Shown here one piece after another: positions 17,615-28,619 of a stretch of DNA of 64,000 nt. The stretch's first letter is position 1, and every line of letters starts with the position of its first letter. Position numbers and translations under genes: made by a program. Location of the stretch: positions 1 through 64,000 of the forward strand of contig NZ_JALIRP010000006.1 of assembly GCF_022898935.1 (NCBI RefSeq), in the 5' to 3' direction. Source of the stretch: Paenibacillus mangrovi. Its GTDB lineage: Bacteria > Bacillota > Bacilli > Paenibacillales > Paenibacillaceae. The notes under the pieces are model-generated. The model was given only the letters and a program-made list of their open reading frames with translations, was not told where the DNA came from and ran no database searches.

Positions 17615-18379
17615 ATGGAACAACAAAAAGTCATCGGTGATTTTCATACCATCTTATCGGAAGGCGAAGTTTGGAAAGTAGGCGGATTTCCGCTTCCGGA
17701 CGGCTCCTTCTGGGAATACCGCGAACCGAACGCGGTGGTGATTGTACGTAACGGCATTTTGTATGTACGGGCTCCGCTGAGCCGCCAAAATGATCAGATT
17801 CAAATTTTGGACAACGCCAAGCATATGTATTATTCCGTAGAAACGATCAAGGTGCCTGAGTCAGGTGAGGTCAGCTTTGAGCTGCAAATTCGTGCACGCA
17901 CTCAAAATACGGTTCCGGGCGATCTGTATGACGGCTATGTTTCACTCAATTTGCTCGATTTTACAACCGGCGCGGCGCTCGACTTTTTTGCCGGAAACGA
18001 TAAATACGCAAGCGTCTATGCCGTGCTTCCTTTCCCGGGTGTAGAAGTGCCGCCGTCCGATAAAACGCGTTACTTTTGCATCTTCAAAGAAGATACCAAC
18101 TTCAAAGCCCGTGAATTCAATACGTACAAAATCACGTATGATCGCGGCAGCGACGAAGCGGTATTTTACCTGAACGGGGTGGAGATCCGCCGCGAAAAGA
18201 ACGTCCCGATCAAATTCAATGAATTTACGATCGCGCTCGGCATCATGACTGAGAAGGATATTTCTCCGGAAGGCAGCGTGTCCATCCATGGCCAAACGGT
18301 GACCGCGGAATATTCGCCTGTAACAGTAACGATCAACGATCGTGCTGAAGGCAAGAAGAAGTCGAAGGACGAAGAGTAG
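17615..18379 (+). CDS. DUF6081-like cytosolic beta-rich protein
   Basis: 254 residues without signal peptide. Strongly beta in character, with a segment like concanavalin-type sandwiches (EFNTYKITYDRGSDEAVFYLNGVEI) and a lysine-rich tail. I believe it belongs to DUF6081, but no function is established that I can name. It has a good AAAGGAAG site and lies downstream of the prenyltransferase gene, possibly in one transcript, ended by the 18414-18451 terminator. Confidence 0.6.
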   Translation: MEQQKVIGDFHTILSEGEVWKVGGFPLPDGSFWEYREPNAVVIVRNGILYVRAPLSRQNDQIQILDNAKHMYYSVETIKVPESGEVSFELQIRARTQNTVPGDLYDGYVSLNLLDFTTGAALDFFAGNDKYASVYAVLPFPGVEVPPSDKTRYFCIFKEDTNFKAREFNTYKITYDRGSDEAVFYLNGVEIRREKNVPIKFNEFTIALGIMTEKDISPEGSVSIHGQTVTAEYSPVTVTINDRAEGKKKSKDEE

Positions 18380-18413
18380 AACCAAGTTTTAAAGAACTTG
18401 ATTTAGAAATAAC

Positions 18414-18451
18414 AAAGAACTCCAGGACCTTATGGTTCCTGGAGTTCTTTT
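18414..18451. terminator. Bidirectional terminator
   Basis: AAAGAACTCCAGGA pairs with TCCTGGAGTTCTTT, with T-runs on both strands; between converging genes at 18379 and 18498. Confidence 0.8.
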
Positions 18452-18497
18452 GTTTCTGACTCATTGTATGTGAAAAGAGCGGGCTCTCGCACATATT

Positions 18498-20224
<1,727 letters not shown>

Positions 20225-20247
<23 letters not shown>

Positions 20248-21442
20248 CCGGTATCACCTCCTTAGAGCTATTTTCTCCCGCAAGGGCTCCAAGTAGGGCT
20301 CCACGCACGATGACGCCAAGAAGGCGGTTCTGGTCGTCGACGACGGCCAGCGGAACTTTCGCAAGGCTGGTGATTTCGAACAATTCATTAATTACGACAT
20401 CGGGAAGTACCCTCGGGCCGTCGACAATAAGAATGTCCTCGAGCGATCCTCCGCTGCGCATGGCTGCCGAAGCATCCTCCGCAGTGATGACACCGAGCAG
20501 GCGCTTGGTGCGGTCAACGACGAACAGGTTCGATATGCCGCGTTCACGCATCAATTCCAAGGCGACGCGTGGTCCGCGGTCCGCCATGATCGTTTCCGGA
20601 CGGCGCATGACATGGGAAGCAGTCAGCACCTTTGAAAGGTCGACATCCTCCACGAAGCGTTCCACATAAGCGTTGGCGGGCTGCGTGAGAATTTCTTCAG
20701 GCGTTCCGACCTGCACAACAGTACCATCTTTCATCAGCGCGATGCGGTCGCCAATACGGAGCGCCTCATCGAGATCATGGGTGATGAAGATAATCGTCTT
20801 CTTCATCTTCTCCTGCAGATCTAGCAGCTCATCCTGCATATCCCGGCGGATCAGCGGATCCAGCGCGCTGAACGCTTCGTCCATGAGCAGGATTTCGGGA
20901 TCGTTCGCGAGCGCCCGGGCCAGACCCACACGCTGCTGCATCCCGCCGCTCAGCTCATCGGGGCGTTTATCTTCCCAGCCCTTCAGACCAACCAGCTCGA
21001 GCGACTGCTTCGCCTTTTCGCGGCGCAACCGTTTTTCTTTCTTCTGTATTTCGAGGCCGTATTCCACATTTTCAAGAACGGTGCGATGCGGAAACAGCGC
21101 GAACTTCTGGAAAACCATGCTGATGGTCTTCCGGCGAACGTTCCGCAGCTGCTCTTTGTTCATTTTCATCAGATCTTTGCCGTGCACCAGGATTTCCCCG
21201 GAGGTAGGCTCGATCAGACGGTTCAGCATGCGTACGAGCGTCGACTTGCCGCTGCCGGACAATCCCATAATGACGAAAATTTCGCCCTCTTCAATATTAA
21301 GACTGACCCGATTCACACCGACCGTTACGGATTTTTCCTTTGCCACTTTTTCTTTGGTCCAACCTTGTTCCAGCAGCGGAACGCAGCTTTCCGCGTGCGG
21401 CCCGAACAATTTGCTTACCTTTTGAAGCTGTAAGATGGACAA
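20225..21442 (-). CDS. opuAA: Glycine betaine ABC transporter ATP-binding protein with CBS pair
   Basis: 405 residues from TTG 21442 with GGGGG 7 nt upstream. Walker A GLSGSGKST (residues 60-68), signature LSGGMQQR, Walker B ILLMDEAFSALDP, then two CBS domains in the last 120 residues. In OpuA systems the CBS pair senses ionic strength or nucleotides (c-di-AMP in some species) and gates uptake. First gene of opuAA-AB-AC. Confidence 0.93.
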
Positions 21443-21536
21443 ATCAATTCCCCCTTAGAAGCCATTTCTAAATTAAATCTAATACGTATCTCTTATCTGT
21501 TATTGCTCTAAATGAATCATGTACCGGCGTATAAGC

Positions 21537-21593
21537 AACGTTTAACAGTAATAAACAAATAATATCGTACCAAACGTTTTAACAGTATGTAAA
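21537..21593 (-). promoter_or_regulatory. opuA promoter with direct-repeat operator candidate
   Basis: On the minus strand TTTACA (21593-21588), 18 nt, TACGAT (21569-21564). The + strand sequence AACGTTTTAACAGTA (21573-21587) fills the spacer, and a near copy AACGTTTAACAGTA lies at 21537-21550, 36 nt away. A GbsR-type regulator gene is divergent, so these are candidate binding sites. Confidence 0.5.
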
Positions 21594-21798
21594 GAACGTA
21601 CGGTAAAAACTGTATGAAATATTCATCCGGTTTCCTGCCCGATGCTCCCAAATCCGGCCTCTGAGGCTTCTTTACTTTTAAAAGTGGTTTTTCTACAATA
21701 GACCAAGAAGGTTGTTGCCTCTGGACTTTCGTCTGTAAACGATATGTGATCTGCGAAAGACTTGCGAGAGAATGGCCGAACATAAGGAGGCTGCAAGC

Positions 21799-22365
21799 AT
21801 GGGCTTGGACCTGGGTAAAGTAGAACAGAACGCCGCGCTTCATAAAATGCGCAAGCGTGTCATAGAAACGATTGGACGAAATATGGACCTATACGGCATT
21901 TCCTTATCCACCGGACATCTTTACGGCCTGCTGTTTTTTGCGGACAAACCGATGACGCTTGATGAGATGGGTAGCGAAATGAAGATGAGCAAAACCAGCA
22001 TGAGTACGGGCGTCCGAACGCTGCTGGACATGAAAATGGTGAACAAAGTCTGGGAGAAGGGTTCGCGTAAGGACCTGTATGAAGTGGAGTACGACTGGTA
22101 CCAGACCTTCACCGACTTTTTCGACATCAAATGGAGGAAATCCGTGGAGAGCAATATCATGATTCTCCGTAAATCGATGGAAGAGATTGATAAGATGGAG
22201 AAAAAGTACGCGGATGACGCCGAGATGATGGACATGCTGCACCAGGATAAGGCCAAGATTCAGGATGCTTTTGCTTACTATCAGTGGCTGAATAGGCTGA
22301 TCGACACGTTTGAAAATGGCGACATTTACAGGCTGGTGCCGAAGGAGCCGCCTGCCAAGGAATAA
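21799..22365 (+). CDS. GbsR/MarR-type regulator of osmoprotectant transport
   Basis: 188 residues from ATG 21799, chosen for AAGGAGG 8 nt upstream over an ATG 27 nt earlier. The winged helix lies in the first 95 residues (MTLDEMGSEMKMSKTSMSTGVRTLLDMKMVNKVWEKGSRK), followed by a helical C-terminal domain with an aromatic YDWYQTF segment as in GbsR. GbsR of B. subtilis senses choline and represses choline/betaine genes. Divergent to opuA, so opuA is the likely target. Confidence 0.85.
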   Translation: MGLDLGKVEQNAALHKMRKRVIETIGRNMDLYGISLSTGHLYGLLFFADKPMTLDEMGSEMKMSKTSMSTGVRTLLDMKMVNKVWEKGSRKDLYEVEYDWYQTFTDFFDIKWRKSVESNIMILRKSMEEIDKMEKKYADDAEMMDMLHQDKAKIQDAFAYYQWLNRLIDTFENGDIYRLVPKEPPAKE

Positions 22366-22370
22366 CCGAT

Positions 22371-22408
22371 AAGGACCGGGATGCGGTTGCATCTGCGGTC
22401 CTTTTTTT
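22371..22408 (+). terminator. Intrinsic terminator after gbsR-like gene
   Basis: AAGGACCG/CGGTCCTT with inner ATGC/GCAT stem and seven Ts. Confidence 0.85.
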
Positions 22409-22409
22409 C

Positions 22410-22495
22410 AAGATATAAGAAAGTTTATAAATTTCAGCGAAGCTGAACCATTCTATAATCGCAAGAAAAACTACATCTAAAAGCGGTCTGAAACG
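22410..22495 (+). repeat. R1 intergenic repeat, copy 1
   Basis: AAGATATAAGAAAGTTTATAAA at the start and TCGCAAGAAAAACTAC..CTAAAAGCGGTCTG at the end align with copies at 46597 and 53756. Confidence 0.6.
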
Positions 22496-22565
22496 TTTCC
22501 TGAAACCTTTATCCGCCGACTCGCGTCAGGAAGAGTAATAAAACCAGAGATAATGGGGGATATCC

Positions 22566-23447
22566 ATGAAACCGTACCGATGGACAATCATGTTACTGTT
22601 GCTTGCCATGATTTTCGGCTGTTCGGATAGTCTGAAGCCTGGCAATGACGGGGCTCAGCCACCATCAACCGCCCAAACGGAGACGCCTGCGGGTACCGAC
22701 TCTGCCGACCCCAAGGAGCCGTCTGCGATTGAGCCCGCCACCGAAGGCGCAGATGTCATTGACATGCACGGCATGGTGGAGAACCGCGAACTGCTGGATG
22801 CCTTTATCGGTCAATCGGAGGGTTCACAGCGTCTTATCCGGTATACGATTGAAGGCGATCCCATTTACCACGATTTGACGCATAAAGACGGACGGGTTGA
22901 ACTTCGCTTGGATACAACCGAGGATAAATTCGGCCAAGGGCAAGTCAGAACGTATTCCTGCAGCAAACTGAATCGTGAAGAAACGGATACGTATATCAGC
23001 TATATACTGACAGGCTGCGACGGGGAGTCCAAGAACATGGAGCTGCTGCACATTTCTTTTGACGTAAGCAAGCAGGACCGTTTTGAATTTGTGCTAAAGT
23101 ACGGGCCTTTTGGAACCCATGAGATCAATACTGTAGAGCAAAAGCTACTCAAAGATCTCGGAAACGGTCAGATGGTGGAGGTCAGCGATTATAGTCTGCC
23201 GGAACAGGACCGCCAAAAAATTTACAGGGAGCTCGTGCTTGCCGGCTATCTGAATGAGAAAAATCTCTCCTCCACCTGCAGCCTGCAGAATGGGAACAGC
23301 TACGATCTAAAGGTGTTTATTAATGGCGGAGAGCGCCATTTTCAGTGGAAATCATGCGATTCAGGTCCAGATGGCAAGCAGATGACTGCCGCAGCAAATG
23401 AAATGATTCGTATTGTGCAGGCGGGGACTGACCCTATAACGAATTAA
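22566..23447 (+). CDS. DUF4362-type lipoprotein
   Basis: 293 residues. Lipoprotein signal peptide with lipobox IFGC (Cys 19), a Pro/Thr/Glu-rich linker to about residue 60, then a domain opening DVIDMHGMVENRELLDAFI, as in DUF4362 proteins, which are secreted or lipid-anchored with no known activity. Two Cys pairs in the mature part may form disulfides. Sits alone between R1 and the next operon. Confidence 0.65.
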   Translation: MKPYRWTIMLLLLAMIFGCSDSLKPGNDGAQPPSTAQTETPAGTDSADPKEPSAIEPATEGADVIDMHGMVENRELLDAFIGQSEGSQRLIRYTIEGDPIYHDLTHKDGRVELRLDTTEDKFGQGQVRTYSCSKLNREETDTYISYILTGCDGESKNMELLHISFDVSKQDRFEFVLKYGPFGTHEINTVEQKLLKDLGNGQMVEVSDYSLPEQDRQKIYRELVLAGYLNEKNLSSTCSLQNGNSYDLKVFINGGERHFQWKSCDSGPDGKQMTAAANEMIRIVQAGTDPITN

Positions 23448-23617
23448 GAAATTCGTAAGGAAGAAGAAAGAGAAACGATAGATTCATTTTATAAAATGTT
23501 GGCATGGATTTCTGGTTTTCTGCCGTCTAACGGAATAGAAGCCAAAATCCCCCAGGGGGCAGGGGGGAGGCTGGTTTACGAGAAGACCAAATATGGAATA
23601 GAAGGACGTGACCAACA

Positions 23618-24211
23618 TTGAATATGTTAGCTTCCATTTCAAAAGCAAGTGCACAGTCGGTATGGATGGCCTGGGAATCGGTTTTTGATCAAATTACGAA
23701 ACTGCGGAGCGCTTCCGTGAAGAAATATGGTATCTGTAAGCTTGTGATCCGGCGGCATCATGGAAAAAGCCTGGAGTGCCATGACGGACAATGGATTCAT
23801 GCCAGAGATTGGGTAGGAGAGCTTCATCTGGATAACCGGCAGGTGCTGCAGCTCTCCAAGGAAGTAGGGGCAGACCGGGCCGCTCTGCTGACGGCCAGAA
23901 TGCTGCGGAGATCGATGAAGCAGATCAGCGCTGCCATGGACACAGACCCTAAGCTTAGCCATGTCAAGGCACTAACCGGAATAACGCTGCTGCACCGCGG
24001 CATCATTCACGGACTTGGCTTTGAGCTGCATCCGCTGGAATCCAAAGGGTTTCGAATGTTCTCCACCTATTATTTACGGCTTTTGCTCCGGGTGCTGCAT
24101 CCGGTAGGCCGGGAACGAACGAAGAAAAATGCTCCCAAACTGGTCCCTAAAATGCTGTTGATGAGCAGAGAGGCTCTGTTTGCACGCTATAGCAAGGATG
24201 AAGTGGCATGA
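23618..24211 (+). CDS. YkoP-like protein
   Basis: 197 residues from TTG 23618 (ATG 23624 is an alternative). Basic, no signal peptide. The pattern RHHGKSLECHDGQWIHARDWVGELHLDN and IIHGLGFELHPL matches the YkoP-type domain that often accompanies or is fused to polysaccharide deacetylases. Its stop overlaps the deacetylase start (ATGA), so the two are coupled. Molecular function unknown. Confidence 0.7.
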   Translation: MNMLASISKASAQSVWMAWESVFDQITKLRSASVKKYGICKLVIRRHHGKSLECHDGQWIHARDWVGELHLDNRQVLQLSKEVGADRAALLTARMLRRSMKQISAAMDTDPKLSHVKALTGITLLHRGIIHGLGFELHPLESKGFRMFSTYYLRLLLRVLHPVGRERTKKNAPKLVPKMLLMSREALFARYSKDEVA

Positions 24212-24954
24212 GTATCTTGCTCAAGCTCATCGCAATGTCTGTTTTGATATATATGTTCATTCCCTTTGTCATCACGAGGATCTGGGGGGTCGGCGTCGCC
24301 GTTCAGGGCCGGACCAGCCGGCAGATCGCTTTGACCTTTGATGATGGACCCGATCCGCTGTACACGCCAAAACTGCTAGATTTGCTGAAGCAAAAAGGAA
24401 TCAAGGCAACCTTCTTTGTGCTCGGCAGTAAGGCGGAGCGTTATCCGGAGCTCATCAAACGCATGTATCTGGAAGGGCATCAGATCGGTATACATAACCA
24501 TACGCATCTTCCCAATTGGTTCATGAGTCCACGTCATATCCGGGATCGGCATGTTCACCGGACCGCAAGAATCATCGAAGCGATCACGGGGGAACGCCCG
24601 ACGTTTTACCGCCCGCCCTGGGGGATCTTAAATATAGGCGATTTATTCACCCTGCGGAAAACTTACCGGATCGTGCTCTGGTCGGCGATGGGTCGGGATT
24701 GGGGGAAGGAACAAAAGAGCAAGCCGCTGAAGGAACGGATTATAAATCGGCTTGAGCCGGGAGCCATCATCGTGCTGCATGACAGCGGCGACACCTTCGG
24801 AGCTATGACTGACGCGCCGGGTCGGATGATCGCAAGCCTTGAAGAGGTGCTAGAGGATGCCCGAATCCAGGGATATGCATGCGTGCGGACGGATGAACTG
24901 CTGCAACAAGATGGTGCGCGCAGCGAGCTTTCGGATGGCCTTAAGGTGGGATGA
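24208..24954 (+). CDS. Polysaccharide deacetylase (NodB/CE4)
   Basis: 248 residues with an N-terminal membrane anchor (about 5-27). NodB motifs are present: motif 1 TFDDGPD, motif 2 HNHTHLPNW (H-x-x-x-H zinc site), motif 3 RPPWG, and a late IIVLHDSG. These enzymes remove acetyl groups from peptidoglycan, chitin-like or teichoic sugars. Coupled to the YkoP-like gene; likely acts at the outer face of the membrane. Confidence 0.88.
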   Translation: MSILLKLIAMSVLIYMFIPFVITRIWGVGVAVQGRTSRQIALTFDDGPDPLYTPKLLDLLKQKGIKATFFVLGSKAERYPELIKRMYLEGHQIGIHNHTHLPNWFMSPRHIRDRHVHRTARIIEAITGERPTFYRPPWGILNIGDLFTLRKTYRIVLWSAMGRDWGKEQKSKPLKERIINRLEPGAIIVLHDSGDTFGAMTDAPGRMIASLEEVLEDARIQGYACVRTDELLQQDGARSELSDGLKVG

Positions 24955-24963
24955 TACATATGT

Positions 24964-25476
24964 TTAACGAACCGTATCTACAGGAGTCGGTACGGCGGGC
25001 TCGTTGTCACGGCCCAGCCTGCGGCTTGCCGTTTCTTTGCGGCCGGTGGCAGGAACATGGTTTGTCGCTTTGGCGAGGCCGAATACCGGCATGTTGTTGT
25101 ATACGGATTCGTAGTTTCCTTTCGGGATAATATAGGTTTCGTGAAAAATGCCCACCGTGCCGTCGGTACCAATTTTACGGTTAAAATCCCTCCAGGCCTT
25201 CAGATGCTTCTGACCTTTTCGCGCGTAATCCTCGAGCTGCTCAAAGGAATCCCAGTATTGAACGATGCAGACTCTACGGAATGAAAAGTACATATGACCT
25301 TCCTTAAAACCCAAATCGCGATTCATATACAGCTCCCGGATCATGCCAGGCATGGCCATGAATACAGGCAGCCACCGGTGTACCGCCCACAGGCGGTTGA
25401 TCCGCATCCCGATCAGGAATACCACAAAGGAATCTTCTGTTTGCGCCGTGTAGCGGCCCGGAATTACTTTTGTCAT
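24964..25476 (-). CDS. DUF4188-type protein
   Basis: 170 residues from ATG 25476 (AGGAG 9 nt upstream). The heme-monooxygenase-like dimeric alpha/beta barrel pattern is visible (VVFLIGMRINRLWAVHRWLPVF; YWDSFEQLEDYARKGQKHLKAW), matching DUF4188 / phenylacetaldoxime-dehydratase-like proteins. Co-transcribed with the TetR regulator upstream, a common pairing. Substrate unknown. Confidence 0.75.
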   Translation of the reverse strand: MTKVIPGRYTAQTEDSFVVFLIGMRINRLWAVHRWLPVFMAMPGMIRELYMNRDLGFKEGHMYFSFRRVCIVQYWDSFEQLEDYARKGQKHLKAWRDFNRKIGTDGTVGIFHETYIIPKGNYESVYNNMPVFGLAKATNHVPATGRKETASRRLGRDNEPAVPTPVDTVR

Positions 25477-25503
25477 AAAGAACAACTCCTTTTTACAGAA
25501 AGT

Positions 25504-26136
25504 TTATTTTTCGATCAGCTTCAGGTGGTTTTCGTAAAAAGACATGACATCCTTCGATCCGTATAACCGCGAGGTAAGGAAGCTGCCGTAAAATGTGCTG
25601 ATCAGAAACGGTACTGCGGCCTCGGTTTGGATTTCCGGCTTTAATGTTCCGTCTCCTTGGGCTTCATTCATGATCCGGCTGAATAATGCGAACATATCGG
25701 GGCTTTCAGCGCCGATGTCCTCCTGGCCGGGAAATAAAAGCATCACCTCGGCTTCACTCAGCTTCGGCATGCAGCAGTGCATATTCATCTCAGACAGGAA
25801 CGCGATCAGGCTGGGCATAATGCCTTCGTTTTCGGATGTGTCGTCAGCGATTTGCCTTAAAATCAGCCGCATGGCTTCGAATCCACGGAGCTGCCGTTCT
25901 TCAATCTCGATGATCCGGTGGGTCAGCCACACCCGCATGTAATATATGAGCAAATCCTCCTTTTTGCCGAAAAATTTAAAGAAGGTAACGCGGGAGATCC
26001 CAGCCATCCGGCAGATGTCATCCAGAAGTACGTCTTTGAACATTCGGTCCTGGGTAAATGATAAACCGGCTTCGTACAGCGCAATTTTGGTTTTGGCTTT
26101 TTTTAATTCCCGGAGAGGGATGTCGTTGATATTCAT
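25504..26136 (-). CDS. TetR-family regulator
   Basis: 210 residues. The N-terminal HTH (residues 14-60) contains VLLDDICRMAGISRVTFFKFFGKKEDLL; the C-terminal ligand domain is helical. Upstream are two near-identical dyads over the promoter, implying autorepression. It controls at least itself and the DUF4188 gene, 27 nt downstream. Confidence 0.88.
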   Translation of the reverse strand: MNINDIPLRELKKAKTKIALYEAGLSFTQDRMFKDVLLDDICRMAGISRVTFFKFFGKKEDLLIYYMRVWLTHRIIEIEERQLRGFEAMRLILRQIADDTSENEGIMPSLIAFLSEMNMHCCMPKLSEAEVMLLFPGQEDIGAESPDMFALFSRIMNEAQGDGTLKPEIQTEAAVPFLISTFYGSFLTSRLYGSKDVMSFYENHLKLIEK

Positions 26137-26151
26137 ATGTACGCTCCAATC

Positions 26152-26197
26152 ATTAACTTATGTTAATAAATTAACTTAAGTTAATTTATTTTGTCAA
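26152..26197 (-). promoter_or_regulatory. TetR operators and promoter
   Basis: ATTAACTTATGTTAAT (26152-26167) and the perfect palindrome ATTAACTTAAGTTAAT (26170-26185) are 2 nt apart. A minus-strand TTGACA lies at 26197-26192 with TTAATT 17 nt on, inside the operators. Confidence 0.7.
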
Positions 26198-26363
26198 GAT
26201 AAAGCAGCTTAAAAATTTATAGTGCAGAAAAAACCCGAAAAAAAGTTGTAAAAAAGTTCAATCTTATGCGATCAGGGAGTCAAAATTATACTTTATTTAT
26301 GAAAGCGGATACAGCAACTAACACCGCATGTTAGACAAACTTGGAGCAAAGGATTTGATAAGC

Positions 26364-27821
26364 ATGAGAATGATCTATCTGGACATTGACTCGCTGCGCC
26401 CGGATCATATGAGCTGCTATGGCTATCATCGCCGGACGACACCGAATCTGGACCGGATTGCGGCGGAAGGCATGCGGTTCGACAGCTGCTACACAGTTTC
26501 CTCCCCGTGCGTGCCTTCGCGTGCCAGCTTTATGTCCGGACGTTACGGCGTCAATCATGGAGCGCTGACCCACTGGGGACCGGGCTGCGAATTCCAATAT
26601 CCGGAGGGAGACGGGCACAGCGAGCGCATTCCTTTCTTTACGCGCTATCTCCGCAAGGCAGGCATGAAGACGGTCACCTTCTCCACATTCGGAGACCGGC
26701 ATCACGCCTGGTGGTATTTTGCCGGCTGGAACGAAGTGCATACCCATACGCTCAAGGAAGGCAATGAGAATGCGGACGAAGTGAACGCGGCCGTTATTCC
26801 TTGGCTCAGGTCCCATGGTAAGGAGGACAATTACTTCCTGCATATCCAGTACTGGGACCCGCACTGCTATTATACGTATCCGAAATCGTATATGGAGCAG
26901 TGGCAGGATTCGTCGGTCGCGGCTTTCCCGGATGAAGCGCAGATTGCGGCGCAGCAAAAGAACACCTTTCCGCGCTCGGCATCCTTCCTGCATTGGGGCG
27001 ACAACTATCCGGATACGATGCCCGGAGCCATCCGGAGCCGCACCGATTTCAAGCATCTGATCGACGGTTACGACGGAGCGGTGTCATATATGGATTCGTT
27101 TGTAGGAGAGCTGCTGGAAACACTGCGAGAACTTGGCATTGAAGATGAGGTCTGCTTCGTTGTCAGCGCGGATCACGCCGAATCCATGGGCGAGCAGGGC
27201 ATCTATGTTGAGCATCCATGCGCCACTGAGGCGGTGCATCACATTCCGCTGATCATCAAGGCGCCGGGAATCGCAAGGACAGGCGGCTCGTATGATGGTT
27301 TCCTCTATAATGTGGACGTCATCGCAACAATCACCGATATGGCCGGTTTACAGGTTCCGTCCGGCTGGGATGGAAAGTCGTATTTGCAGGCTCTGAAAGG
27401 CGAAGATATGGAGGGACGCGATTACCTGGTTATGGAGCATGCCTTGTATACTTGCCAGCGTTCGGTTCGGGACCGTAGATGGTTCTTTTTAAGGACGTAC
27501 CACCAGGGACTTTACGACTTTGACGAAGTGATTTTGTACGACATGGAGCGGGATCCGCATCAGACGCGGAACGTGGCCGGGGAGCATCCGGAGATCGTGA
27601 ACCTGATGGAGCACCGGATTGCGAAATGGCTGCAGGAGCAGATGAATAAACCGGGCTACAAGGCCGATCCAATGCAAAAGGTGATTGAGACCGGCCCTTA
27701 TAAATACTTGACGGAAGATGATTGGGTGAACCGTCTGCGCAGCAAAGGATATGAGGAGGCTGCGGCGAAGCTTCTTGGCCGGCGGGCAGATGAAGGGATG
27801 AAACCAGCGTATGAATTTTGA
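26364..27821 (+). CDS. Type I sulfatase / alkaline-phosphatase superfamily hydrolase
   Basis: 485 residues from ATG 26364 (AAAGGA about 10 nt upstream; an ATG at 26328 has no site). The N-terminal metal ligands are in YLDIDSLRPDH, and the formylglycine motif CVPSR has Cys49, followed by the usual SGRY. A late VVSADHAESMGEQG supplies metal-site Asp/His. Such enzymes hydrolyse sulfate esters, some phosphonate esters. No signal peptide, so it acts in the cytoplasm on imported substrate, which fits the ABC transporter directly downstream. No maturation enzyme is in the window. Confidence 0.87.
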   Translation: MRMIYLDIDSLRPDHMSCYGYHRRTTPNLDRIAAEGMRFDSCYTVSSPCVPSRASFMSGRYGVNHGALTHWGPGCEFQYPEGDGHSERIPFFTRYLRKAGMKTVTFSTFGDRHHAWWYFAGWNEVHTHTLKEGNENADEVNAAVIPWLRSHGKEDNYFLHIQYWDPHCYYTYPKSYMEQWQDSSVAAFPDEAQIAAQQKNTFPRSASFLHWGDNYPDTMPGAIRSRTDFKHLIDGYDGAVSYMDSFVGELLETLRELGIEDEVCFVVSADHAESMGEQGIYVEHPCATEAVHHIPLIIKAPGIARTGGSYDGFLYNVDVIATITDMAGLQVPSGWDGKSYLQALKGEDMEGRDYLVMEHALYTCQRSVRDRRWFFLRTYHQGLYDFDEVILYDMERDPHQTRNVAGEHPEIVNLMEHRIAKWLQEQMNKPGYKADPMQKVIETGPYKYLTEDDWVNRLRSKGYEEAAAKLLGRRADEGMKPAYEF

Positions 27822-27851
27822 TACCGCAAGAACAAGAGGAGGAGGAACAGC

Positions 27852-28619
27852 ATGAAGGCAAGCCGCATATCTGCACGGCTTATTACGCCGCTCTCGGTCA
27901 TTTGCGGGATATTGATATGGTATGCTTTGTCTAAAATACCGAGCGTCGGCGCCATCATCACGGATCCGTTCAAGATCGCGAAGACGCTATTCATTGAAGC
28001 GAAAGCAGGCAGCCTCTGGACGAATATATCGGCTAGTATGCTGCGTGTGCTCGGAGGTTTTGCACTCGGACTGGTCGTAGCCATTCCCGTCGCATTTGTG
28101 ATGGGCTGGTATGCGAATATCCGGGCGGTGATTGAGCCTTGGATCCAGTTTTTCCGCACGATCCCGCCAATTGCATTAATTCCACTGGTCATTGTCTCTC
28201 AAGGGATCGGAGAATCGGCGAAGATCGCCGTCATTTTTATTGCGACCTTCCTAGTGATGGTCATCTCGATTTTCCAGGGCGTCCGCAACGTGGATCCGAC
28301 ACTGATTAAAGCCGCGCGGGTGCTGGGCGCAACCGACCGCCATATTTTCTTTGAAGTGGTTGTGCCGGCATCATTCCCTTACATTCTGGTTGGTGTGCGT
28401 CTAGGTCTTGCCAGTGCATGGACGACGCTTGTCGCCGCGGAAATGACCGGAGCCAACAAGGGGCTTGGCAACATGGTCATGGAAGCCAGTCTGTATTTCC
28501 GGATGGACCTTGTCATCATGGGTATCTTTGTCATCGGTGTGATCGGCCTCGCGATGGATAAAGGTGTACTCTATCTCGAAAGGAGACTGACAGGATGGCA
28601 GGAACTGCGCAAGTCTTAA
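27852..28619 (+). CDS. ABC permease, SsuC/TauC type
   Basis: 255 residues, about six membrane helices, EAA-like loop ARVLGATDRHIFFEVVVPASFPYILVGVRLG. Family SsuC/TauC/NrtB, importers of sulfonates, taurine, nitrate or related. It begins 31 nt after the sulfatase with GAGGAGGA upstream and overlaps the ATPase gene. Confidence 0.9.
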   Translation: MKASRISARLITPLSVICGILIWYALSKIPSVGAIITDPFKIAKTLFIEAKAGSLWTNISASMLRVLGGFALGLVVAIPVAFVMGWYANIRAVIEPWIQFFRTIPPIALIPLVIVSQGIGESAKIAVIFIATFLVMVISIFQGVRNVDPTLIKAARVLGATDRHIFFEVVVPASFPYILVGVRLGLASAWTTLVAAEMTGANKGLGNMVMEASLYFRMDLVIMGIFVIGVIGLAMDKGVLYLERRLTGWQELRKS

